From Streptomyces violaceoruber (lineage in GTDB: Bacteria > Actinomycetota > Actinomycetes > Streptomycetales > Streptomycetaceae), in assembly GCF_033406955.1 (NCBI RefSeq), contig NZ_CP137734.1, forward strand, positions 1,674,001 to 1,738,000: 64,000 nt of DNA, read 5' to 3'. The notes under the pieces were generated by a model, which was given only the letters and a program-made list of their open reading frames with translations, did no database searches and was not told where the DNA came from. Positions 25,142 to 34,393 of this stretch are shown piece by piece. Positions within the stretch are counted from its first letter, which is position 1. Every line of letters begins with the position of its first letter. The position numbers and the translations under genes are program-made.

Positions 25142-25995
25142 GACGACCTCCCGCGTCTGTGACCGACGCCCGGCCCGCGTACCGCCCCGGCATCCGGCAC
25201 GGCACGCGTACGGGCCGGCTCGGCGGTGTCCGCCCCGTTCCCGGCCGGGGTGCCGGCCCCGCCCGGGCGGGGCTCGGGGGGCGGCCGGTGGGCGGCGTCA
25301 CCGGGGCGGAAGGCGCCTGGTCCGGGAGCCGTGGCGAACGGGGTCCCCGCGGGGCCGGGAAGGTCGTCGTCCTGGGCGGCGGCGGTCCGCGGACCGGTGC
25401 TCGCCGGGTCCGTCCCGTACGCCGCCTCGACGGGCCGCTCGTCGGCCGGCACCCGGCCCCTGGGCGGGCCGGTGACGAGGGCCCGTACGGCGGTGAGGAG
25501 GTCGGGGGCGACGTGGGCCGCGGCGGCCGTCTCGGCCGGGCGGGTGCGGTCGTTGGGGACGAGGATGCCGTGGGCGCCGGCGCGTTCGGCGGCCTCCGTG
25601 TCGGCGCCGATGTCGCCGATGACGACGCAGTCGGCGGGGGCGGCGCAGACGCGGCCCGCCGCCCACAGGATCAGGCCGGGCCGCGGCTTGCGGCAGTGGC
25701 AGCCGTCGTCCGGGCCGTGCGGGCAGACGGCCCAGACGTCGAAGGGGCCGATCAGGTCGTCGATGCGGCGGTTGACCCGCCGGACGTCGCCGTCGCTGAT
25801 CAGGCCGCGGGCCACGCCGGACTGGTTGGTGACGACGCCGACGCGGATGCCGTGGGCGCGCAGCAGCGCCACCGCCTCGCGTGCGCCCTCGACCGGACGG
25901 ACCCGCTCCGGGTCGCCGTTGTAGGGGACGTCGTGGACGAGGGTGCCGTCGCGGTCGAAGAGGACGGCCTTGACCGGGCTGTCGGCGGGGTTCAT
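25138..25995 (-). CDS. GmhB-like HAD phosphatase with Pro-rich C-terminal extension
   Basis: 285 residues. Residues 8-180 match D-glycero-D-manno-heptose-1,7-bisphosphate 7-phosphatase: FDRDGTL (catalytic aspartates), VVTNQSGVARG, the zinc-site CPHGPDDGCHC and RKPRPGLI, then VIGDIGADTEAAERAG. It would remove the 7-phosphate between the two HldE steps. About 100 C-terminal residues are Pro/Ala/Gly/Arg-rich and look disordered; normal GmhB ends near residue 185. The ATG at 25995 overlaps upstream as ATGA, and the stop overlaps the GT9 start. Confidence 0.88.
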   Translation of the reverse strand: MNPADSPVKAVLFDRDGTLVHDVPYNGDPERVRPVEGAREAVALLRAHGIRVGVVTNQSGVARGLISDGDVRRVNRRIDDLIGPFDVWAVCPHGPDDGCHCRKPRPGLILWAAGRVCAAPADCVVIGDIGADTEAAERAGAHGILVPNDRTRPAETAAAAHVAPDLLTAVRALVTGPPRGRVPADERPVEAAYGTDPASTGPRTAAAQDDDLPGPAGTPFATAPGPGAFRPGDAAHRPPPEPRPGGAGTPAGNGADTAEPARTRAVPDAGAVRGPGVGHRRGRSS

Positions 25996-27026
25996 GCGGT
26001 CACCTCCCGCCACGCGGGGGCGTCGCGGTGGCGCCAGAGTCCGCTGAGCCGGTGCCAGGTAGCGGCGGGCGGGATGAGCACGCTGGTGATCAGCATGGTC
26101 GTGATCTCGTGCCGGGTGCGCGGTCCGGGCCCGATGCGGGCCCAGGCGAACTCGGCGGTGCCCGCGGCCCAGCCGGCCCCGGCGACGGCGGCGGCCCGGG
26201 GGCGGCCGGCCACCGCGAGGGCGAGCGCCGCGGTTCCGGCGGCGGTGATCGCCGCGTGCCGCCGGATCCGGCCCCGGGGTGCGACCGCCTTGGCCCACCA
26301 GTCGGGGCCGTGCAGCCGCCGCATCAGGGCGTCGTCGGCGTTGCCGCGCTGCTGCTTCAGGGAGACCCAGCGCGCGGCGGGGCGCACGGGGTGGCGGGTG
26401 GTGCGGCGGCCGCGCCGGATGCGCCAGCCCGCGTCGAGGACGCGCAGCGCGAGGTCGGCGTCCTCGCGGAAGGCGCGGGTGAAGCGTTCGTCGAAGCCGC
26501 CGACTTGTTTGAGCACGTCGGTGCGGTAGGCCATGTCGGCGGTGATCCACCGGGCCTGCGCGAGGCCGGCGGTGCCGCGCTCCCAGTCGGTGGGGCGGCG
26601 CTCGCCCGGCAGCGGTACGGCGATCACGCCCTGCACCGCGCCGGTGTCGGGTGCCGCCTCGGCGAGGTCCTGGAGCAGCTGGTCGCACCAGTGCGGGCCG
26701 ACCTGGACGTCGTCGTCGAGGAAGGCGGTCCAGGGGGAGGTGACCGCGCGCGCCCCGGTGTTGCGGGCGGCGGCGGGCCCGCGGCCCCCGCTGCGCAGCA
26801 CCACCGTGCGTTCGCGCAGGTCGCCGAGGACGGTCAGGGCGTGTTCCAGCGCGTCCGGGTCGGCGTCGGGGGCGGGCCGGTCGTCGACCAGGACGATCTC
26901 GTCGGGGTCGGGTCCGTGCGCGGCGACCAGCGCGGCCAGGCAGTCGGCCAGCGTGTCGCGCACGAGGGTGGGGACGACGACGGCGTAGCCGGTGCGCGGG
27001 CCGCCGGTTCCGGGGGCGGTGCTCAT
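25992..27026 (-). CDS. Glycosyltransferase family 2 with C-terminal hydrophobic segments
   Basis: 344 residues from the ATG at 27026 (ATGA overlap with the carbamoyltransferase stop). GT-A motifs: YAVVVPTLVRDTLADCL, LVDDRP, FLDDDVQVGPHW (DxD) and VGGFDERFTRAFREDADLALR, which is the ED acceptor motif. The C-terminal 100 residues include two or three short hydrophobic stretches (AAITAAGTAALALAVAG, and around TMLITSVLIPP), so it may sit at the membrane, unlike the other two GT2 enzymes here. Donor and acceptor are unknown. Confidence 0.88.
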   Translation of the reverse strand: MSTAPGTGGPRTGYAVVVPTLVRDTLADCLAALVAAHGPDPDEIVLVDDRPAPDADPDALEHALTVLGDLRERTVVLRSGGRGPAAARNTGARAVTSPWTAFLDDDVQVGPHWCDQLLQDLAEAAPDTGAVQGVIAVPLPGERRPTDWERGTAGLAQARWITADMAYRTDVLKQVGGFDERFTRAFREDADLALRVLDAGWRIRRGRRTTRHPVRPAARWVSLKQQRGNADDALMRRLHGPDWWAKAVAPRGRIRRHAAITAAGTAALALAVAGRPRAAAVAGAGWAAGTAEFAWARIGPGPRTRHEITTMLITSVLIPPAATWHRLSGLWRHRDAPAWREVTA

Positions 27027-28663
27027 GCGAACGCCCGTCCCCGGCGCACCGCGAAGGGGCCGATGGCCAGCAGGTCGACGGGTGCCGACCCGAAGCACTC
27101 CAGGGCGTCGCGCGGGTCGTCGACCATGGGTCGCCCGGCGGTGTTGAGGCTGGTGTTGACGACGACGGGCAGCCCGGTGCGCCGTTCGAAGGCGGCCAGC
27201 ATCCGCGCGACGAGCGGCTCGCGGCGTTCCTCGACGGTCTGGATGCGGGCGGTGCCGTCGACGTGGACGACGGCCGGGACGCGGTCGCGCCAGGCGGGGG
27301 CGACGTCGTGCACGAAGAGCATGTACGGGCTGGGGACCGGCCCGGTGAAGATGTCGGCGGCCCGGTCGGCGAGCACCATGGGGGCGACGGGGCGGAACTC
27401 CTCGCGGCCCTTCACATGGTTGAGGCGCTCCAGGTTCTCCGACCGGCCTGGGTGGGCCATCAGGGAGCGGTGTCCGAGGGCGCGCGGCCCGAACTCGCTG
27501 CGGCCCTGGAACCAGGCGACGATGCCGTCCCGGGCGAGTTCCTCGGCGACGGTCTCGGCGATGTCGTCCGGCTCCTCGTAGGGGATCGCGGCCGTCTCCA
27601 GCCAGGCGCGGATCTCGTCGTCGCGCCAGCCGCGGCCGAGGTCGGCGCCGGGCATCGGCTCGGGCGCGGCACCCTCCTGGGCGGCGGCCACGTGCAGGGC
27701 GCCGCCGAGGGCCGTGCCCGCGTCACCGGCGGCGGGCTGCACCCACACGTGCCGGTAGGGACCGCGGGCGGCGATCTTCGAGTTGGCCACGCAGTTCAGC
27801 GCGACGCCGCCGGCCATGGTCAGGGCCTCGCCCCCGGCCTCCCCGTGCAGCCAGTGGACGAGTTCGAGGAGCAGTTCCTCCAGCACGGCCTGGGTGCTCG
27901 CGGCCAGGTCGGCGTGGTCCTTCGTCCAGTCCTCGTCCTTGGCGCGCGGCGGGGCGAGGGCGGCCCAGCCGACGCCGTGGGCGTTAAAGCCGCCGTCGCC
28001 GGTGGCGTGGATGTGCTCACGGAGCCGGTCGAGGTGGCGGGGGGTGCCGTAGGAGGCGAGGGCCATCACCTTGTACTCGTCGCTGCTGCGCAGGAAGCCG
28101 AGGTGCTCGGTCAGTTCCTCGTAGACGAGGCCGAGCGAGTGCGGCAGCGCCTGGGTGGCGAGGACGTCGAGCTTGCCGTCGCGGTAGCGGCCGGCCAGGT
28201 GGGAGGCGGACTCGCCGCGGCCGTCGAGGACGAGGACGTCGTTGTCCGGGTGCGGTGAGGCCGGTCCCGCGGAGGCGGCGTGCGCCACGTGGTGCGGGAC
28301 GAAGACGACCCGGTCGGGGTCGAGCCCGGGCAGCGCGTCGGCGAGGAACTCGGGGGCCCGGCGGGCGTACTCGAGCCGCAGCGGGTCCCAGGGGTCGTCC
28401 AGGCCCATGTCGCGGGCGGGCCGGGCGAGTTTGGGGTCGAAGGAGTAGGCGACGGCGTCCAGTTCTCCCGGCCGCACCCCGGCGTGCTCCAGGCACCACC
28501 GCGCGGACAGCTCCGGGACCTCCCACGCGGAGAAGGGCACCGGGCGCTTGCCGTGCTTGCGTCGGCTGAACCGCTCTTCCTCGGCGGCCGCAACGGTCCG
28601 GCCGTCGACGACGAGCGCGGCGGCCGGGTCGTGGAACAGGGCGTTGATACCAAGGATGCGCAT
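27023..28663 (-). CDS. NodU/CmcH-family O-carbamoyltransferase
   Basis: 546 residues, the usual length. The ATG at 28663 has GAGGAG about 8 nt upstream. N-terminal Kae1-like domain: MRILGINALFHDPAAALVVDG, EEERFSRRKHGKRP, and the metal-binding HHVAHAAS. The C-terminal YrdC-like half has WFQGRSEFGPRALGHRS and VVNTSLNTAGRPMVDDP. Such enzymes (NodU, TobZ, CmcH) carbamoylate a sugar hydroxyl using carbamoyl phosphate and ATP. It is the first gene of the overlapping heptose operon, so its likely substrate is a sugar of that glycan. A 120-bp gap upstream probably holds the operon promoter. Confidence 0.92.
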   Translation of the reverse strand: MRILGINALFHDPAAALVVDGRTVAAAEEERFSRRKHGKRPVPFSAWEVPELSARWCLEHAGVRPGELDAVAYSFDPKLARPARDMGLDDPWDPLRLEYARRAPEFLADALPGLDPDRVVFVPHHVAHAASAGPASPHPDNDVLVLDGRGESASHLAGRYRDGKLDVLATQALPHSLGLVYEELTEHLGFLRSSDEYKVMALASYGTPRHLDRLREHIHATGDGGFNAHGVGWAALAPPRAKDEDWTKDHADLAASTQAVLEELLLELVHWLHGEAGGEALTMAGGVALNCVANSKIAARGPYRHVWVQPAAGDAGTALGGALHVAAAQEGAAPEPMPGADLGRGWRDDEIRAWLETAAIPYEEPDDIAETVAEELARDGIVAWFQGRSEFGPRALGHRSLMAHPGRSENLERLNHVKGREEFRPVAPMVLADRAADIFTGPVPSPYMLFVHDVAPAWRDRVPAVVHVDGTARIQTVEERREPLVARMLAAFERRTGLPVVVNTSLNTAGRPMVDDPRDALECFGSAPVDLLAIGPFAVRRGRAFA

Positions 28664-28783
28664 GGGGCGGGCTCCTCTCTCGGCGTCGCGGGTGCCGCGG
28701 GGCGGTTGCCTCAAACACTTGGAGACAGGTCGCTTCCGGAGAAAGGCGGATGTATCACCGTAAGTAGCCTTCTTGGACCCGTG

Positions 28784-29776
<993 letters not shown>

Positions 29777-29869
29777 GGGCTTCTCCTCACGCTCACCGTC
29801 ACTTATGTGTCGGTTTGAGTAGCCCGGCCGCCCCTCATCTATCTCGAACTGTTATTCGAGGGGGCACTA

Positions 29870-29905
29870 TGAACCGCGTATATACACGCAGCGTATAGTC
29901 CTCGC
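29870..29905 (+). promoter_or_regulatory. Promoter with TATAGT 6 nt before the ATG (leaderless candidate) and overlapping GCGTATA repeats
   Basis: TATAGT (29894-29899) is a good -10 and leaves 6 nt to the ATG at 29906, so transcription would start at or next to the start codon. No Shine-Dalgarno sequence is present. GCGTATA occurs at 29877 and 29891, and GCGTATATACACGC is a near-palindrome, a possible operator. No good -35 is seen. Confidence 0.5.
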
Positions 29906-30730
29906 ATGCCTTCGCTGACCAGGAAGACGACGAAAACGGGGACCAGGTTGCGTGTGCTCGCGACCTTCGCGGCCGCCGCCTCGCTGACCCTCGCGCTGAG
30001 CGGCTGCACGAAGCTGGAGACGCACTCCCCCAGCTCCGTCCGCAACGCCGCCGACGCCCAGGCGGCCGACGGCAAGGCCGACGCGTCCGGCACCCAGGCC
30101 CGCGCGGGCGGGCTCGGCACCGTGGACTGCGCGCACACCAAGTGCATCGCGCTGACCTTCGACGCCGGACCGAGCGAGAACTCCGCCCGGCTGCTCGACA
30201 TACTCAAGGAGAAGCAGGTCCCGGCGACCTTCTTCCTGCTCGGCAAGCGGCACATCGACACGTACCCCGAGCTTGTCAGGCGCATGGCCGACGAGGGTCA
30301 CGAGGTGGCGAGCCACACCTGGACGCACAAGATCCTCACGGACGCCGAGCCGGACGAGATACGCGAGGAGCTGGAGCGCCCGAACAAGGAGATAGAGCGC
30401 CTGACGGGCGAGCGGCCGACCCTGATGCGCCCGCCGCAGGGCCGCACGGACGACACGGTGCACGACATCTCCCGCGAGCTGGGGCTGGCGGAGGTGCTGT
30501 GGACCGTGACCGCCAAGGACTACAAGACGAACGACTCCGACCTGATCACCGAGCGGGTCCTGGACCAGTCGTCGCGGGACGGCATCATCCTGCTGCACGA
30601 CATCTACGACGGCACGGTGCCCGCCGTGCCCGGGATCATCGACGCGCTCAAGAAGCGGGGCTACGTCTTCGTGACGGTTCCGCAGCTGCTGGCCCCGGGG
30701 AAGGCCGAGCCGGGCAAGGTCTACCGCTGA
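29906..30730 (+). CDS. Lipoprotein polysaccharide deacetylase (NodB domain)
   Basis: 274 residues. Lipobox LALSGC (Cys 34) after a basic/hydrophobic signal means a membrane-anchored, outward-facing protein. The CE4/NodB domain covers about 78-270: IALTFDAGPSENS (motif 1, normally TFDDGP), VASHTWTHK (H137 and H141), LMRPPQGRTDD and IILLHDIYD. The first Asp of motif 1 is kept, but the second, a metal ligand, is Ala. It probably acts on N-acetylated glycans of the wall, though activity may be altered. Divergent from the UXS-like gene, possibly linked to the surface-glycan cluster. Confidence 0.88.
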   Translation: MPSLTRKTTKTGTRLRVLATFAAAASLTLALSGCTKLETHSPSSVRNAADAQAADGKADASGTQARAGGLGTVDCAHTKCIALTFDAGPSENSARLLDILKEKQVPATFFLLGKRHIDTYPELVRRMADEGHEVASHTWTHKILTDAEPDEIREELERPNKEIERLTGERPTLMRPPQGRTDDTVHDISRELGLAEVLWTVTAKDYKTNDSDLITERVLDQSSRDGIILLHDIYDGTVPAVPGIIDALKKRGYVFVTVPQLLAPGKAEPGKVYR

Positions 30731-30738
30731 GTTGTGCC

Positions 30739-30744
30739 TACGAT
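30739..30744 (+). promoter_or_regulatory. -10-like TACGAT 6 nt before a GTG start
   Basis: TACGAT at 30739-30744 precedes the GTG at 30751 by 6 nt, and no ribosome-binding site is visible. This fits a leaderless transcript. It lies only 9 nt after the deacetylase stop; no -35 is recognised. Confidence 0.35.
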
Positions 30745-30750
30745 CGTCCG

Positions 30751-31191
30751 GTGGCCGTCTTCTCGCTCGAACGCACCGTTCCGCTCGCCCCGGACGAGGC
30801 CTGGCGCCGCCTCACCCGGTGGGAGCGGCACGGCGACACCGTGCCGCTGACCCGGGTCACCGCCCGCCCGCCCGGCCCCACCCGCCCGGGCACGCTGGTC
30901 GTGGCCCGCACCGGGGCCGGGCCGCTCGCCTTCGACGACACCATGGAGGTGACGGTCTGGCGGCCGCCGCGCGAGGACGCCCCCGGCCGGTGCCGGCTGG
31001 AGAAGCGCGGCCGGGTGGTCGGGGGCTGGGCGGAGATCGAGGTCGGGGCCGGGCCCGGCGGCCGGGCGCGCGTGGTGTGGCGCGAGGAACTGGACGTCCG
31101 GCTCCTCCCGTCCTTCCTCGACGGCCTCCTCGCCCGCTCGGGCCGCCACGTCTTCGGCCGCACGGTCACCCACCTGCTGCGGCACCCGTGA
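30751..31191 (+). CDS. SRPBCC-family protein
   Basis: 146 residues from the GTG at 30751. It starts VFSLERTVPLAPDEAWRRLT, a typical SRPBCC/START-like N-terminus (first strand and helix with the PxxxxW pattern), and has VVARTGAGPLAFDDTMEV and a C-terminal helix. These small helix-grip proteins bind hydrophobic ligands. No signal peptide. The function and ligand are unknown. It lies 20 bp after the deacetylase gene and could be co-transcribed or use its own leaderless promoter. Confidence 0.8.
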   Translation: MAVFSLERTVPLAPDEAWRRLTRWERHGDTVPLTRVTARPPGPTRPGTLVVARTGAGPLAFDDTMEVTVWRPPREDAPGRCRLEKRGRVVGGWAEIEVGAGPGGRARVVWREELDVRLLPSFLDGLLARSGRHVFGRTVTHLLRHP

Positions 31192-31264
31192 ACCGGAGGT
31201 TGCGGGCCGGGGACGGGGCGCGGTCACAACCGCGCCGCACGCCTCGCGGAGGCCGATTCCCGCG

Positions 31265-31270
31265 TACCGT
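31265..31270 (+). promoter_or_regulatory. -10-like TACCGT 6 nt before an ATG start
   Basis: TACCGT at 31265-31270, then 6 nt, then the ATG at 31277. No Shine-Dalgarno sequence. It is the third consecutive gene with this arrangement. Confidence 0.4.
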
Positions 31271-31276
31271 GCCGGC

Positions 31277-32158
31277 ATGTCTCTCAGAGCGCGCACCTTC
31301 ACCCAACTGTCCCTCGCGGGTGCATTGTTGACCCTGGCCGTGACCGCCCAGCCCGCTTTGGCCGCCGACCGGGGCCACTCGGTCCCGCTGCGCATCGCCA
31401 CCTACAACATCCACGCCGGGGCGGGCTCGGACGGCGTCTTCGACCTCGACCGGCAGGCCGCCGCGCTGCGCGCCCTCGACGCGGACGTGATCGGCCTCCA
31501 GGAGGTCGACGTGCACTGGGGAGCCCGCAGTCAGGGGCTCGACCTGGCCGGGGAGCTGGCCCGGCGGCTCGGCATGCGGGTGTCCTTCGCGCCGATCTAC
31601 AGCCTCGACCCCGTGACGGCGGGGGAACCCCGGCGCGAGTACGGCGTGGCGGTGCTCTCCCGCTTCCCGGTCCGTTCCGCGACGAACCACGAGATCACGC
31701 GCCTGTCCACGCAGGACGAGAACCCGCTGCCGGCGCCCGCGCCCGGATTCGGCGAGGTGACGCTCAAGGTGCGCGGGGTTCCGGTGCAGGTCTTCGTGAC
31801 CCACCTCGACTACCGGGCGGACCCGGCGGTGCGCCGGGCCCAGGTCGCCGACACCCGGCGGATCATGGCCCGGGAGCGGGCCGAGCTGCCGGGCGCGCAC
31901 CAGTTCCTGCTGGGCGACTTCAACGCCGAGCCCGCGGCACCCGAACTGGCGCCGCTGTGGAAGGAGCTGAGCGACGCGGGGGCGGGGACCCCCGCCACGT
32001 ATCCGGCCCAGGCCCCCGTGAAGCGCATCGACTACGTGACCGCCGGCAAGGACGTGCGGATCCGGCGCACCGCGGTGCCGGAGGAGCCCGCGGCCTCGGA
32101 CCACCGCCCGGTGGTCGCGGACGTGTCCCTGCCCAGGAGGACCCCCGGCCGGGACTGA
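31277..32158 (+). CDS. Secreted endonuclease/exonuclease/phosphatase (EEP) family protein
   Basis: 293 residues. A Sec signal (residues 1-29, cleavage near QPALA-A) is clear. All EEP catalytic elements are present: ATYNIHAG, IGLQEVD (metal-binding Glu), VTHLDYR, LLGDFNAEP, KRIDYV and the final ASDHRPVVADV. It is thus probably an active extracellular Mg-dependent phosphodiesterase; substrates in this family include nucleic acids, phosphoinositides and sphingolipids. It is convergent with the alpha/beta hydrolase 8 bp downstream; a 6-bp stem (32147-32166) across its stop may serve as terminator. Confidence 0.88.
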   Translation: MSLRARTFTQLSLAGALLTLAVTAQPALAADRGHSVPLRIATYNIHAGAGSDGVFDLDRQAAALRALDADVIGLQEVDVHWGARSQGLDLAGELARRLGMRVSFAPIYSLDPVTAGEPRREYGVAVLSRFPVRSATNHEITRLSTQDENPLPAPAPGFGEVTLKVRGVPVQVFVTHLDYRADPAVRRAQVADTRRIMARERAELPGAHQFLLGDFNAEPAAPELAPLWKELSDAGAGTPATYPAQAPVKRIDYVTAGKDVRIRRTAVPEEPAASDHRPVVADVSLPRRTPGRD

Positions 32159-32166
32159 GACCGGCC

Positions 32167-33144
32167 TTACCCCGCGAGCCTGTCCAGGACGTCCGCGACC
32201 GGGGTGGGGTCCAGCGGGCCGACGTGTGACGCCTCGGGGAAATCGTGCACGCGGAAGCCGTTGCCGGGTGTGGCCGCGTCGGCTTCCGCGATCATCCGGT
32301 CCTGGAGCGCGGTGGCGATCGTACGGTCCCTGCCGAAACGCAGGTACGTGCGCGGGACGCGTCCCCACCGGCCGGCCCGGCCGACCGCTCGGCCGGCATA
32401 GGCGGCGACGGGCTCGTCGGTCTGCATGCCGGCCAGGATCCGGCGGAAGTCGGCGTCGGGGTAGTCCGCGCAGATCATCTCCTTCAGGAGGGCCAGCTCA
32501 CCGCTGACGCCCGTACGGAAGTTCAGCCGCAGTACTCCGAGCCGGTCGGGGTCGCCCACCGTCAGCTCCACCGGGCTGACGGCGTTCGCGTTCTCGGGGG
32601 CCGCCGTACAGGCGTCCGCCGTGGGCAGGACGCGGCTGGGGCAGAAGGCCGCCATGTAGCAGATGTGGTGAAGCAGGTGCGGGACGGCTTCGCCGACACG
32701 GCTGACCGAGACGCCGCCCAGGCTGTGCCCGACCAGCACCACCGGGCCGTTCCGTGCGGCCCGCCGCACGATGCCCGTGACGCGCGCCTCGTAGTCGTCC
32801 AGCCCGAGGCCCTTCAGCGGGGAGGGCTCGACCGCCATCGCCGCGAGGTCCTGCCGCTGGTACGACTCGGCCACGAAGGCCTCCGCTCCGTGCCGCGGCT
32901 GGTCCACCATGACGACGCGGTGGCCGCGCAGCCCCAGTTCCCGCGCGATCGGCGTCCAGAACGCGCCGGCGCTGTGCGTACCGTGCACCAGCACGTAGGT
33001 GACGAGTCGGCGGCGCGGGGCCGCCGCGGCCGGCGAGGTTCCGGGCCCGGCGGCCAGCGCCATGCCTCCCACCGCGAGTCCCAGCCCGCGCAGCGCCGTC
33101 CGCCGGGTGGCGCCTTCTCGTTCTTCGTTCGTGTCATCCGTCAT
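32167..33144 (-). CDS. Tat-exported alpha/beta hydrolase
   Basis: 325 residues from the ATG at 33144. The N-terminus TRRTALRGLGLAVGG plus a hydrophobic run ending SPAAAAP fits a Tat signal. The hydrolase core has YVLVHGTHSAGAFW (oxyanion loop), LVGHSLGGVSV (nucleophile Ser) and the late His in EASHVGPLD, resembling the plant methylesterase/hydroxynitrile-lyase branch. Catalytic Asp is probably in the loop near GRDRT. It lies 10 nt after the xdhC-like stop in the same direction. Its start has TAGCGT 7 nt ahead (that TAG is the xdhC stop) and no good ribosome-binding site. The link with purine catabolism may be accidental. Confidence 0.85.
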   Translation of the reverse strand: MTDDTNEEREGATRRTALRGLGLAVGGMALAAGPGTSPAAAAPRRRLVTYVLVHGTHSAGAFWTPIARELGLRGHRVVMVDQPRHGAEAFVAESYQRQDLAAMAVEPSPLKGLGLDDYEARVTGIVRRAARNGPVVLVGHSLGGVSVSRVGEAVPHLLHHICYMAAFCPSRVLPTADACTAAPENANAVSPVELTVGDPDRLGVLRLNFRTGVSGELALLKEMICADYPDADFRRILAGMQTDEPVAAYAGRAVGRAGRWGRVPRTYLRFGRDRTIATALQDRMIAEADAATPGNGFRVHDFPEASHVGPLDPTPVADVLDRLAG

Positions 33145-33154
33145 GAACACAACG

Positions 33155-34342
33155 CTATGAAGGGCCCGTTCGGCCCACCAGCGGTCCAGCACCCCCACGG
33201 GGGTGGACCCAGGACCACCCTGCCGGCGGGCCGTCGTGGTGGATGGGGGTGTGGGCGCCGGTCAGGGAGGTGCCCGTGCCGCCGCGGCGGACCGCGACGA
33301 TCTCGGCGGCGATGGACAGGGCCGTCTCCTCGGGGGTGCGGGCGCCGAGGTCGAGGCCGATCGGCGACCTGAGGCGGGACAGCTCCAGGTCGCTCACCCC
33401 GGCCTCGCGCAGGCGCGCCGCACGGTCCAGGTGGGTGCGGCGGGAGCCCATCGCGCCGACGTACGCCACCGGGAGGCGCAGCGCCAGCCGGAGCAGCGGG
33501 ATGTCGAACTTGGCGTCGTGGGTGAGGACGCACAGCACCGTGCGCGCGTCCACGGCGGTGCGCGCCAGGTACTCGTGCGGCCACTCGACGACGACCTCGT
33601 CCGCGTCCGGGAAGCGGGCCGGGGTGGCGAAGACGGGGCGGGCGTCGCACACGGTCACGTGGTGGCCGAGGAACTTGCCGGCCCGCGCCAGCGCCGAGGC
33701 GAAGTCGATCGCGCCGAAGACGATCATGCGGGGTGCCGGGACGGAGGACTCGATCAGCAGGGTGAGCGGTGCTCCGCAGCGCGAGCCCCGCTCACCGGTC
33801 TCCAGGGTGCCGGTGCGCCCCGCGTCCAGGAAGGCGCCGGCCTCGGCGGCCGCCGTGCGGTCCAGCTCGGGGTGGCCGCCGAAGCCGCCGGTGCGGGAGC
33901 CGTCCGCCCGGACGACCAGCGCGCGGCCCAGCAGCTGCGCCGGGCCGCTCACGACGCGTGCCACGGCCGCCGTCTCACCGCGTGCGGCGGCGGCGAGGGC
34001 CGCGGCCAGGGCCGGGCGGACCGGGTCGGCCGCCCGTACCGGGGTGACGAGGACGTCGATGACCCCGCCGCAGGTCAGCCCCACGGCGAAGGCGTCCTCG
34101 TCGCTGTAGCCGAAGCGCTCCAGGACGGTTTCGCCGTCCTGGAGGGCCTGCCGGCACAGCTCGTACACGGCTCCCTCCACGCAGCCGCCGGAGACCGAGC
34201 CGACCACCGTGCCCCCGGCGTCCACCGCGAGCGCGGCGCCGGTCGGCCGGGGGGCGCTGCCGCCCACGGCCACCACGGTGGCCACGGCGAAGTCGCGCCC
34301 CTGCTCGACCCACCGGTGCAGCTCTTCGGCGATGTCCAGCAT
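33155..34342 (-). CDS. xdhC: XdhC/CoxI-family molybdenum cofactor maturation protein
   Basis: 395 residues. N-terminal XdhC_CoxI domain with ATVVAVGGSAPRPTGAALAV, GSVSGGCVEGAVYE and LTCGGVIDV; C-terminal Rossmann domain with MIVFGAIDFASALARAGKFL and YVGAMGSRRTHLDR. XdhC binds Mo cofactor, promotes its sulfuration and inserts it in xanthine dehydrogenase. It lies 51 bp downstream of the NCS2 permease on the same strand as the xdh genes. The C-terminal 45 residues (after AEIVAVRRGG) are a Gly/Pro/His-rich tail of no clear function. Confidence 0.92.
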   Translation of the reverse strand: MLDIAEELHRWVEQGRDFAVATVVAVGGSAPRPTGAALAVDAGGTVVGSVSGGCVEGAVYELCRQALQDGETVLERFGYSDEDAFAVGLTCGGVIDVLVTPVRAADPVRPALAAALAAAARGETAAVARVVSGPAQLLGRALVVRADGSRTGGFGGHPELDRTAAAEAGAFLDAGRTGTLETGERGSRCGAPLTLLIESSVPAPRMIVFGAIDFASALARAGKFLGHHVTVCDARPVFATPARFPDADEVVVEWPHEYLARTAVDARTVLCVLTHDAKFDIPLLRLALRLPVAYVGAMGSRRTHLDRAARLREAGVSDLELSRLRSPIGLDLGARTPEETALSIAAEIVAVRRGGTGTSLTGAHTPIHHDGPPAGWSWVHPRGGAGPLVGRTGPS

Positions 34343-34393
34343 GTTCCGGTCCTCCTCGGCCGACGGGTACGTGCAGGGTTCCCGTCGTGGCGG

